From NCBI RefSeq assembly GCF_000237925.1, contig NW_017386041.1, positions 372,001-436,000 on the forward strand: a stretch of 64,000 nt of DNA, in the 5' to 3' direction. The position numbers and the translations under genes were made by a program. This document shows positions 33,673-46,000 of the stretch, piece by piece. Source of the DNA: Schistosoma mansoni (taxonomy: Eukaryota > Platyhelminthes > Trematoda > Strigeidida > Schistosomatidae). The notes under the pieces were generated by a model, which did not search any database, was not told the DNA's origin, and worked only from the letters and a program-made list of their open reading frames with translations. The stretch's first letter is position 1. Every line of letters begins with the position of its first letter.

Positions 33673-34064
33673 AATTCTAAGTGGTATTCAACCCTAAAAA
33701 TAGGACTAGATTTGTCAATATGAATAGTACTGTCAATTCGATGAAATCAGAGGACTTAACACACTTAGACCATCTATCAAATGTTAATCAGGATGAAAAT
33801 ATTGAAATTTGTATGAATCGTAAGCACAAATGTTCTGACAGTTGCAATAACGAAGAGAATGAACCAAGTGAAGTGAAACGTCAATGTTTATCATCTGTTC
33901 ATAGTTCAAATAATGTTACTGATGGCATAAAAACAAATTATGAATTTAAATATTGGCTTGTATTCACTGTGGTAACAGCTGGTAAACAAGGCTGTGAGTT
34001 GGGATCTGATCAGACACCAGTTATTCAATTCAATGGGATATTGGGTGATTTTTTCGAGAATAAG
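33673..34064 (+). CDS. ESRP exon 1 (5' UTR 33673-33719, coding from 33720)
   Basis: A strong pyrimidine tract and AG precede 33673, so an upstream 5' UTR exon or spliced leader addition is likely. Coding residues 1-115. The first 75 or so are low-complexity (Asn, Ser, acidic) with a basic stretch near VKRQC. They then enter the family domain with [14 protein letters not shown] and ELGSDQ. Donor is gtgagt after AAG, phase 0. Confidence 0.85.
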
Positions 34065-37000
34065 GTGAGTTGTGTCAAAGGGTGTAAATTAGTTTAGTGT
34101 TTAAAAAGTGTCTATGGAATTATGTATCACTTCTGATGTGTTTGTTTTACAGGTCAATAGAATGAGTCTTCGAAATTTGAATACTTAACCAAATATACTG
34201 TATAATCACCTGTAGGCATCAGATATTTCAGGGGAACTCTTGTTTAGTGCTGTGTTGTTTTTGACTACTGTCCTAACTTTCAATATATTCATTGGTTTTA
34301 TCATAGGAATTTCGATTGATTTCGCTCCACGAAGATTAAATAAACTGTCAACGCCACATTGTAAATAGATTGATTGGAGGTAATACCATGGTAATTGGTA
34401 GATAATTAATTGAAAATCACGAGACGTTTACAGTTAATATGGGAAAGGATAAATCACTCAAGTATCAGTATTTAGAGATTTTTTGTAGTTGATTTAGTGA
34501 GAAACGGCCCTACATACTTTATTTTACTTACTCTTGTTACCCATCATCGAGGAATATAGGCCACCCACTAGCATTCTCCATCCAACTCTGCCCTGGGCAA
34601 TCCTTTCTAGTTTTTTCCAGTTAACATACATTCTTTTCATTTTTGCTTCAATCTCCCGGCGTAATGTGTTCTTTGATCTTCCTCTTTTCCCATTTCCTTC
34701 CGGATTCCAAGTTAGGGCTTGCCTCATGATACAGTTTGGTGATTTCCATAATGTATTTCCGATCCACCTCCAAAGTCTTTTCTTAATTTCCTCTTCATCT
34801 GAAATCTGCTTTGTCCTCTCCCATAAAATACTGTTGCTGATGGTATCCAACCAGTGAATGTTGAATATTTTGCATAGACAACTGTTTATAAATACTTGTA
34901 GCTTCTTGACGATGGTTGCAGTAGTTCTTCACGTTTCAGCTCCCTACAATATAAAAAACAGTCTTGATGTTCGTATTGAAGATTCTCGCCTCGAAATTTG
35001 TTGACAATTGTTTTGAGTTCCATGTGTTCTTCAACTGTGGAAATGCGGTCCTTGCTTTGCCAATCTTTGCCTTTACATCTGCATCAGATCTTCCTTGTAT
35101 ATCAATGATGCTTCCCAGATAAGTGAATGTTTCCACCTCTTCCAGAGTTTCTCCATCATGTGTGATTGGCTTGACGTTCTTCGTGTTGTATTTGAGAATC
35201 TTGCTTTCTACTTTATGTATGTTGAGGCCCGTTGATGCAGAGGCTGCTGCTACATTTGCTGTCTTCGTCTGTATTTGCTCATGTGTATGGGATAGGAGGG
35301 TTAGGTCATCTGCGAAGTCCAAATCATCTAATTGATTCTGAGATGTCCATTGTGTTCCGTGCTTCCGCTAACCAGAAAAAATAAAATACGCTAACCTACG
35401 TACTTTACTTTAACATAAATAATCTGAGATGTATGGTGGCTACTAGTAGAATCCAAGTCGGGCATTTCGTCTTATTTGGGATTGGTCAGTCGGATCACTT
35501 CATAACTCAAACCCCCTACCTTCTGATTGAAACTCCATTACGTTATCTACCTAGTGCTACCTGGACATTACTGTTAACCCCTTATCCATCTCTCCTTAGA
35601 ATGCATTTAACTTAATAGCAGCGTTGAAGCAATCCATAAAGAATGTTTTATGAATTGTGGTTTTAGTTTCAAATCGTATTTTTCTTCCTTAGTTACATAT
35701 TTGTGAATAAAATCAAAGGCCCACCAAAACGTTTCTAGATTTTCAAATCAATTTTCAAATTGAATAGTTTAAAGAAAATGTAAAAGTAAGATAAAGGGCA
35801 TATTCTATATTATTACTAGTGACTAACTTCAAGAGGTACTTCTTGGAGTTCTAGTGAGAAGCAGTGACCAGTGGAGTTCAAACCACGTCTGTTGTGAGAT
35901 ATCAACTCACTAAAGACAGTTGGTGAACGGTGGCTCAACTTTGTGGATTGGTTGAAGTTAGACATTAACACCATCGGACGCCGGCTCAGTGGTCTATCGG
36001 TTAAGTGCTCTGGTGCGAGACTGGTAGGTTCTGGGTTCGAATCTCGCTAATCAGGATCGTGGGCGCACACTACTGAGGAGTCCCACAATAGGACGAAACG
36101 GCCATTCAGTGCTTCGAGGTTTTCCATGGTGGTCTAACTTTAAGTGATTCATGATCTCAACTATGAAAAATACTATTACATTGTTTGATTGACATTTCAC
36201 TATTTAGTGTTGATAGCTTATTCCAAACGATAATTTACAAAAAAATCTCAGCTTATATATACAATAAGTCGATCAAAATTCTTTACTTATAATAGAATTC
36301 TATGATGTTAAGTGAATACATTGATAAAGATAATAGACAGGTATAAATTGATAGATTTGATCAGTTCATATATTCTAAAAAAAGAACACAGCATGTATTA
36401 AAGTGATGAAAAGTTTGGGTGTATGTTGAGGCCTATTGATACAGAAGCTACTGCTACATTAGTTGTCTTCGTCTGTATTTGTTCGTGTGTATAAGATAGG
36501 AGGGTTAGGTCATCTGCGAAGTTCAAATCGTCTAATTGATTCTGGGATGTCCATTGTATTCCCTGCTTCGCCTCACATGTGGGGTCTTCATAATCCAGTC
36601 AATCACCAGAAGAAAGAGGAAGAGGGAGAGTAGACAGACACCATGGAGAACACCAACTCAATCACACTTGATGGAGAAACTCTGGTACTGAAGTTATTGA
36701 TTGAATAGTGACTGGTTATTCTCAAGAAAACGAATTATTATGAAGACATATTCTCTTATTGGATTACTCTAATTGGTTCTGATATTTCCATTGGTTTGTT
36801 GTTTTCATTCATTCTGATATATAATCAGTTACCTCAAAGTTTTGAAGGATGATGTCAGAGTCAATAACTTTCGTCAAACATTTTCAAACCTTCCATTATA
36901 CAGTGTAAATAAAAGCTTTCAATTCCTAAATCTTTTCATATCTACACGAATTTTCTAGATTGTCGATCGGATCAAGATCGCTATTCGACCTGAAAACTTT

Positions 37001-40000
37001 GCTCGAACATATCGGTCTTCCATAGAGCTAATCAATAATAAATCTCAATTACAATCGAATATTACCTCCAATAACGAGTTGAAATCAGAGTATTTTCTTT
37101 CTCCTTGGAACAGTTGCAACACTAAAATCAATGAGTTGACACCTACTAACACAGTGAAATTGATTACTTCAGTCGAATCGACTAAATACACCTCAGCAGT
37201 ACATGGTGTGAATATCTCTACAGAAGCATTAGAAGCTGCTGGTTTACAGGATATCTCAGAATATGAAGTAGAAAGTTTAAGCTTTAGAGAATCAATAATT
37301 AAGGTGAGATAATCTTTTGTTTATAGTGAAGGTTTCTCAAGTTATTGATAAATATGTAATCACCTTCTAGTTATTCCGTACATTCGATTTAATCCAGGTG
37401 AAAGTTTTCCTACAGCAACAATGAATGATTGAAAAGAAAGATTTTGAATTATAGTGCTTCAGTAATCAATGGTGCATATTGCCTACTTAAGACTGTTAAC
37501 CCTCGTGGAGGAGCATAGGCCGCCTACCAGCAATGCTGCATAGTAAAAGAGAGTTTATAGATTTCGACTGAATAATTATATCTATGAAAACTACTGTACA
37601 TTTTGTTTGCAAATTTTTATGTTAGTAATTGTAATCTAATGGTCTTTAATCCCTATCAAATCCACATTATTCATTAAGTTAATCAACATTTACATAATAT
37701 CAGCATAGGGTTGTGGAGATTGTTAAGTTTAAATCGATATCATGAATGGATCAATCTTAGACCATCATTAAAAACCTGGAAGCACTGAACGGCTGTTTTG
37801 TCCTAGTATTGGAATCCTCAGAAGTATGCAATCACGATTCCACATACAAGACTCGAACTCAGGATTTTTGGCCTGGCATGCAAAAACTTAACCTCTAGAC
37901 CACTGAGCCGGAATATGACGGTGCTAATGTTTAACTAAAAACCAGAGAACTTAGTGAATTATAACCCTTAAGAGATATTCTTAACCTCTCACTTTACCAT
38001 TGAGATCCTAAAGTCCTAATACGTAAAGTAAAACTTTTCGATATCACCTAATTCATTTAGATTAAAAGTACACTCATACTGTTCAAGTCTCTTAAAATAT
38101 ACTTTTTTAAAGAGCTCTCACGTGAACATGAACAATGAAAAGGGAAACAATTAGTATACTCTGAATCATCTGAGTAGAGTTGATTGTTTACTGATGATTA
38201 TTTTTGTAAGGATGTAGTGTTGTGCTTCGTTAATCGTTCACCTTGATAACCGTTATAATACCAGTCTTAACGGTGCATAAAATCAGAAGTCAAAGAGAAG
38301 CGGCAACAACAGTTTTATTGACAAATGACGAAGGTAAGAATGTTATAAGCACATGAGCAAATATCAGTGAGCGAAACAAAAATGACACGCATTGGAGATG
38401 GCGGGTAAGCTAATTCGTTGTAATCAAGCATTAATCAATATTTATAGTCAAACAAAAATAAGTTACAGACATGCGATGAATAGGATAAGAAAGTGTACGC
38501 ACAAACGCTCGTATAAAAAGTAGTCAAGGTTAATAAGCGAATAATTAGCAAGGTGAAAACATGACTCAAGATGGATAGATAAATTGGCTTGTCCAGGAGC
38601 TAGAATACGGATATACGGGCTCAGCATATCAACTGACACTACAAGGAAATCTAACAATTTACTACACTTCAAGCTGAAATAGAAGACATTCAATGATTTG
38701 GTGTGAAACCGTGAGTAAGTCATTATTTACTTACTTACTTACTTACGCCTGTTACTCCCAATGGAGCATAGGCCGCCGACCAGCTTTCTCCATGGCTTAC
38801 ATTATAACCATCTATTGTATTTAATGACGATCAATAAGCTAATTCCAACTTACTTTGATCTGTAATACAAGTAATTGTGCTGAAATTTTCAATTACAGAT
38901 TTCAAATTGGTTAAAAGATCATGGAGTACTAGATGATCTATTGCCAAATGACAAGTCTAATATATTACTTATTACAGAAAATCATCAATCTATACGAAAT
39001 GTAATACATGCTGAAGCTGCTTACCGTAATGTAGATCATGAATTGATGAATTCTTCACCATGGTCAGTGTATATAAATTTGATTGAGTCTTGTCATCAGT
39101 TTCTTCTTCAATCCAATGATTCTAATGATGATGTTGGTGACAAAGGAGTCACTGAACAGAAGGAGAATAAAGAACATCCTCTGCATAACATATTTGAAGC
39201 TGCTCGTGGTAAGTGTAGATTCAGTTTTCAAAAAAGCCATTTCATTTTCTTAATGATAACCTCAACCAAGTGGTTGTTTAGATGGTCACTAAAAAATAGG
39301 AATTAATGAGTTGTTTTCCTGCATCGCAGAGAACTCCAACCATAAGGATTCGTTACCACTTTCGACATTTTGAATTGACGTCTGTTGATTACAAAAAAAA
39401 ACGTTTTTTTGTAGTTTTTTATTGTAAGACAAAATTGTTAGATAAAACCATAGTATCAACCCCATGAAGTCGCGACCGTGGTGTAGCGGTTATCATAGCT
39501 GCCTTCCAAGCAGTTGATCTGAATTCAACTCTCGGTGGTCGTAGGCGATCAACCCATGAAGTTGTTTCTGATTTTTTTGTTTAAGTAAAAAAACTGATTG
39601 AAAAATTATTAAATTATAAGAGACTAATTGATCGAACATTAAAAAAAACGCTACATTTGATATGCTTGATGCTATTACGAGTTCACCTTACTCGGTAAAC
39701 GGAACAAAGGTCAAAGATATGATAAGCTATTTTAATCCGTTGTCCTCGGCACCGCTAACTAGATCAAGAAGTCTTGATAAGGCGTAGAGAATGTTTTCTA
39801 CAAGCCTCCAGGAAATAAGAGGTCACTTGACACACAAATTAAGCTTATTTATACAGTAATAGAAACGACCTTGAGAGAGCTACAAAATAGCGTCCTAAAA
39901 AAATCCGTCAACCAATGATAGTCAAGGAATTCTGAGTGGGAAATGTAAGCTGTAGGTCAACTAAGCGTTTCTTGGCGCGAAAACATAAGATCCAAATTTT

Positions 40001-43000
40001 CAGAATAAAATTACAAAATTAGGACCTTTTACAAGTGAGTTCTAACTTCTCCAACAACATGACAGAAATTAATGATCCAAAATTGCAAATATGAAGCTCA
40101 GTAACTATTTATTGAATTTAACACGAAACATTAGTACAGGGTTGTAGAGAGTATTATGTTTTTGATTGAGATCATGAACCAATTGATGTTAGACCACTAT
40201 TGATAACCATATACCCATTAGTGACTAGGTTTGTGAGGGAATTCTCGGAGTTCTATTTAGAACCCGTGACCAGTGGAGCTAATCCGTGTCAGGTAGAGAT
40301 AGGTATTAACCTCAGTACAATGTAAGATGGTCGCTCAATTTCGTGGACTGGTTGAAGTTAGACATTAACACCGTTGGATGCTGACTCAGTGATCTACAAT
40401 TTAAGCGTTGGCTCACGAGGCCGAAGGTCCTTGGATCGAATCCTGAGAGCAAGATGGTGGATGCGCAGTAAATAATCAGATCATAGAAAATAAATAGTCT
40501 CCTTATTTAATTGATTTTTGTCTATTTATCTGTCAACCAACTAATGGATTAACTTTGAAAATAACTATTCAGATAATCTTTTCAATGTTCAGTAATTTAA
40601 CCAGAATAAAAACATTGTTGATTTCATGCTGTTTATTGAACTGATTTTTCAGCTGTGTTATCAAAAAAAGAAGAATATCAGTTGGATAAGACGATTGTTT
40701 GATAGTCAATCTGATTATTAATGTAGGGATAATAATCGGAGATAATAAAAAGAATAATAACTTTGCCTCCACTGACTATAATTCAGGTTATAGATTATTC
40801 ATGTATGGAAACCATGAGATCTGATCGCTTGTTAGACTTCTGTTCGATTCTATCAAAGGAAATTGCCACCAAATGGCCTGGTACGGTCGTAGGTGGGTAC
40901 TCACATAGCCACGCGTATACAACCACTATTGGGGAAGTCTTATTCAATGCCTTCTCGTGGTATTACTGTTGTTTACGGAATTGAGAGGATGAAAAGTGAA
41001 TGTCCATCGCTCTAACCGGGTTGGTTGGTACTGAAGATTCCCCTAGAAGAGTTGGAGGACTGTAATTCCAAACCAATGGTGTGCATGGGCTTCAGGATCC
41101 TGAAGGAAAAAAATGGCGTATGGACCAATTATTGGTCACCGACTACTATGGGCCTACATCTCCTTATGATGCTCCACTGCCTCGTGGATTAGACCTATAG
41201 GCCAAAGGCTTGTGGTGTGGCAACCTAAGGAAACCATCTGTTTCTGTTTGGGCGTCCTGGCAATATCACAGCTCACATACAAATCAAGTGACTTGTGTAG
41301 CGCATATGTATTTGGTGCCCATTTGTACCAATATTCACGTGTTCAAATGAATAAATAGATAAAGTTTCTGAAGATCTTTCACAAGAGTCATTCGTCATCA
41401 GGTGAAGAGTCTTAAATAGAACGAGACATGCGTCCTGAATTCCATTGCTAGCCACTATCCATCTTTGGTTTTTTAGTATACTTCGTTGTGATTGCAAAGA
41501 TTATTTTATTTCTATTATAAAGGTCCTAGGTGCAAGTCCCTTGTGCGGTATCATGAATGCGTACTGCTGAGTAGTCCCATACTAGGATAAAACGGTCATC
41601 CAGTATTTCCACGTTTTCAATGGTAGTCTAAGTTATATAGACTCGTTAATTCAACTGCTTAATACTACAATCTTAAAAAAGCTCTATACTCACAATGAAT
41701 TAATCATTAGTGGTTGAGATCATGGGTCAATGGAAGCTAGACGCGTGAACGCTTAACCTGTAGACCACTGAGCTGGCATCCGACGATACTAATACCTAAC
41801 TTTAACCAATTAACGAAATTGAACCACTGTTCACCAATAAGTCCGGGGTTCGAATCCCGCAGACGGGATCTTAGATGCGCATTGCTGAGGAGTTCTGTAC
41901 TAGTTCTGTACGAAACAACCATCAAATGCTTCCAGGTTTTAAGTAATGATCTAACATCAAATGATTCATGATCTCAACAACTAAGTTATTGTTATAATAT
42001 CCCTAAAACACCCTTTTCTGAATTATAAGTTATATAATATACCCTTATGGGTCAGGGTAATCTTACACTGGTTTTTAGGAGAACCAGACACCATCCAGAC
42101 TTTCACGTGGCAACCTAAACAGTATAGCTCAATCCCGTTTAACAGGAGAGCCAGACACTGCCCAGGCTTAACCTAAACAGTACAGCTCAATCCCACCCTA
42201 TAGGAGAATCAGACACTATATAGGCTTCAACGCTACAATCCGAACAGTACAGCTTAATCCAACCACTCAGGTATCAAACACCCTGGTGGACCACCCCTTT
42301 TTTCTGAAATTAATCAATAATTAAGAATGATACACATCTAAAAAAAGGTACTTATATATATTCAATGAATTCAATACTCTTTGCTTGAATTGATTTTTAA
42401 GTGGAAAAACTATGAGAAAATTGTTTCCAATTTTGTTTTTTCTAAAGAAAAAAAATGATGGTTAGTTCTTCACATGATCTATTTTGTGTTCTATATTTTT
42501 GTATTTTTTAATTTTTTTTTGTTTTTTTTTGGAAACACTGAAATGTTTCACAAAAATACAAAAAAAACTCACTTTATTTGTTGCTTTGAATCAATTAATA
42601 GAATGAGAAAAAAAAATTAAAAAAAACAATTATGAGAAAAGAAAACAACACCACCACCACCACCAGCAGAACAACAACAACACTAAACAAGTTTTTGTTT
42701 ATTCATTTTAGTGCATTTTATAATTAAACATAATGAATAGTAGATGATACATTAACTACAATTTGATCAGTCTCTTGTTGGTATATGTACATCCTGTGCA
42801 GACTGCTTCGATATAGCCTGAAGTCACAAACATCATAAGAATAGAGGGATAGTGGTTAGCAGTGGAATTCAGGACAATGGGCAGTAAACAACAACAAGCG
42901 AATTTAAACTTCACCCCATTGCACAAGCAGGTGGCTATCAGGACTAAGTAGCTAAGTGGATAAGGGGACGGTGTTTAAAGCAAACGGTACTGCATTGGAG

Positions 43001-46000
43001 TCCCAGGGTGAATATCAACTCTAAAATGCAGGTACATCCAGCTGACGAGTTCTAGATAGGATGAAAATAATGGGGTTTTTAAATTCACTTGGTGTTGTTT
43101 ACTGCCCATTGTCCTGAATTCCACTGCACACCACTATATCTGTACTGTATTGGAGTCCTAGAGGGAACATCAACTCTGGGATGAAGGTACATCCAGCTGA
43201 TGAGTCCCAAATAGGATGAAACGTGTGTCCTGGATTGCACTTATAGTAACTAGCCATTTTTGCTTATAAAACTTGTGACTTAAGGCAATATCGAGGCAGT
43301 CCGCACAGGATGCATATATGCCAACAAGAGGCTGATCAATTGCAGTCCTAAACATCAATGGAAAGATTCAAACAAACAATACCAAGTGAATTTAAACTTC
43401 ACCCCATCGCACAAGCAAGTGACTATCAGGACTCAATAGCTGAGTGGATAATGCGATGGTGTTTGAAGCGAAGGTTGCTGGGTTCGAGTCCCAGAGTGAA
43501 CATCAACTCTGAGATGCAGGTACATCTAGCTGATGAGTCCCAAATAAGACGAAACGCGCGTCCTAGATTCCACTGCTGGCTACCGTCATCCATCTTTGTT
43601 TATAAAAGGGTTTTTTTTTCAAAAGAAAACCTGATTACAGATAAATAAATTTTATAAATGGTTAGTTGAATTCAATAATGATACTTTTATTACTAAATGT
43701 ATCTTAGTAACATACTGTGATTGGTATTTACTTAAGTAAGTGTTTAGTTGTCATCGGAATTTTGTCTTCTTCTGAAATATAATAAATACTAATTGACATG
43801 AAGGAATTAGTGATTTCTATTTTATAGATGTAACAATTATGATTATGAGTCAATGGAAGCTAGACCACCATCGAAAACCGAGGACTGGTAGGTCATGGGT
43901 TCGAAGCTCGCGAGTGCAGGATCGTGGATGCGCACTGCTGAGGAGTCCCATAATAGGACGAAACGGCCTTCCAGTGCTTCAAGTTTTCGATGGTGATGTA
44001 GCTTCAATTGACTCATGATTTCAACTATGAAAATACTAAATTCTCCACAAAACCCCTTACGAATTATGATTATAACAATGAATTATATTTATTGTAGTGT
44101 TGAGTAGTGACGATAGTAAAGCCTTAGTCAGTTATATTGTATACTGTGTTGTTAATCTTCTGAGATACAGTAACATTTTAGAATTTGATCACTCAAACTC
44201 TGTTGAACTTCAAGATCGAATAATTGAAATCATTTTAGGACATCTTCTTCCAAAAAAGGGAATGTGTTCAAAGTTCATGTAGATATAATGAATCATATTT
44301 TTAGAATAAAGACAATGAAGTCAATATATATTTTATATAAACCTTAGTGAATAAGAGCAGTATGAGTTGGTCTCTCATATCTTCAGTTATTATGTTGGTT
44401 ATATTATTATTTATGTACTCATATGTTATGGTAAATTATCTACTCACAGTTTTTGTCTAAAACTAATACTTGGTCCCCAAATGCCCTGATACGGCCAAGA
44501 ATGGGGAGAGTCCGCTCTCCCTCTCCAAATGCTCTCACATGGCCACGCGTATATAGCCTCTTCCACGGAAGTCCTGCTCAATGTATTCTCGTGACATTAC
44601 TGCTGTTTACCGAATTGAGAGGACGAAAAGCGAATGTCCAGCGCTTTAACCGGGTTGATGGACACGGAAAATCCACATAAGGGAGTTGGAAAACCCTCAT
44701 TCCAAACCAATGATACACATCGGCTCCAGTATCCTGATGGAACAAATGGCATATGAATCAATCGTTGGTCGCTGGCTAACATGAGACTGCATCTCCTCAC
44801 GATGCTCCACTGCCTTGTGGGTTAGACCTTTAGGTCAAAGGCTCCGGTTGTGGTCCCCTAAGAAAATCACCTGTTTCGGTTTGGGCACCTGGGCAGTATC
44901 ATAGCCCTCACACAAGTCAAATGAGATTTGTGTGGCGCATACATATCTGGTTCCCCTTTGTACCAATATTTATGTGTTTAAATAAATAATGAAAATGGCA
45001 CTAACTTAAATATTGTAAATTAAGGTGAATTGATTAGTTGTTGAGTGGAAGTTTAAAAGACTCTTGGTAATTTGGTACCCATGGTAAAATCATTGATCTA
45101 GATTGATTTAAATTTAGCTTTCATCCTTCTTTATATAATCGCCCTAGGAACTAGTCCTAGATCTATGAAACAGATTAATAAGAGAAAAAGTTCATACATA
45201 TTTCACTTATTTATTATGATTGTATGCTAATGTTTAATATTTGGTAGGAAAATAACTTAGCATTGCAACCCAATAGGTAAGTTAAATCATATTAGTAACT
45301 AAGGTCTTGATTCATTGATAGAGAGAGAGAGAGCTCAATTATCCTGATTACACTCAAGTCAATGACTGACTGATATAACTCTAGTAGATTGATAAGAGTT
45401 CAAACTTATGGCTTAAGGTACCTAGTCTGATGAAAGATTTCAACAAAGAATCAAAGAAGTAAGCAATTTTCACGAGTTCTAAGTGATTGTAGATTAAACT
45501 ACACTGTATACAATGAATAAATGTTGACAGTTACTGTAGTATTTACAGCAGAGAGGAAGATTGGATAAGTATCAGAAAGGGTTTTTTTGTGGAGATTTAG
45601 TATCGGCATAGTTGAAAGCATGAGTCGATTGAAGCTAGACCAACAAGGAAAACCTGGAAGTTTACCTTCCTAACAAACCAGAAGTGCAACTCTGAATTTC
45701 AATATTCCTAGTCTAATAATCACAATAACTGAAAGCTGTGAATTCATAGAGAAGTTATCAAGCAATTTCTGGTTTTTCAAATGTTCTAATTCACACATTT
45801 TTGCCGTGTTACACAAATTATATTCTACATTAACAGTTACTGTATAGGTAAATATTCGTTTCAGGCTAAGTATGATGGAAAAAATGAAAATGACTGTTTA
45901 ACCTATTCTAATCAGTTAAATATTTTATCAGATTGTTAGTATGGGCACAGAGCATTGTAAAAATTGTGCTCCAGAAATAAAAAAATTTCGATGATAATAT

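Larger units (their letters stand above)
42765..43600 (+). repeat. Family A cluster, rearranged tandem units
   Basis: Several partial units: a leader at 42765-42845, a forward unit at 42895-43075 with a reverse scrap after it, a ribozyme unit at 43135-43265, a leader at 43275-43380, and a full head plus ribozyme at 43385-43600. tRNA-like A and B boxes are clear at 43441-43490. In sense orientation within ESRP intron 3. Confidence 0.82.

Noticed and set aside
33681-33719. GTG at 33681 as start of the ESRP frame
   Set aside because: Eukaryotic initiation favours ATG 33720, and the upstream codons follow an in-frame stop at 33678.
40763-40984. Frame near family C at 40.8-41.0 kb as an ESRP exon
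   Set aside because: Most of it lies inside a family C copy and it has no matching phase or family similarity.
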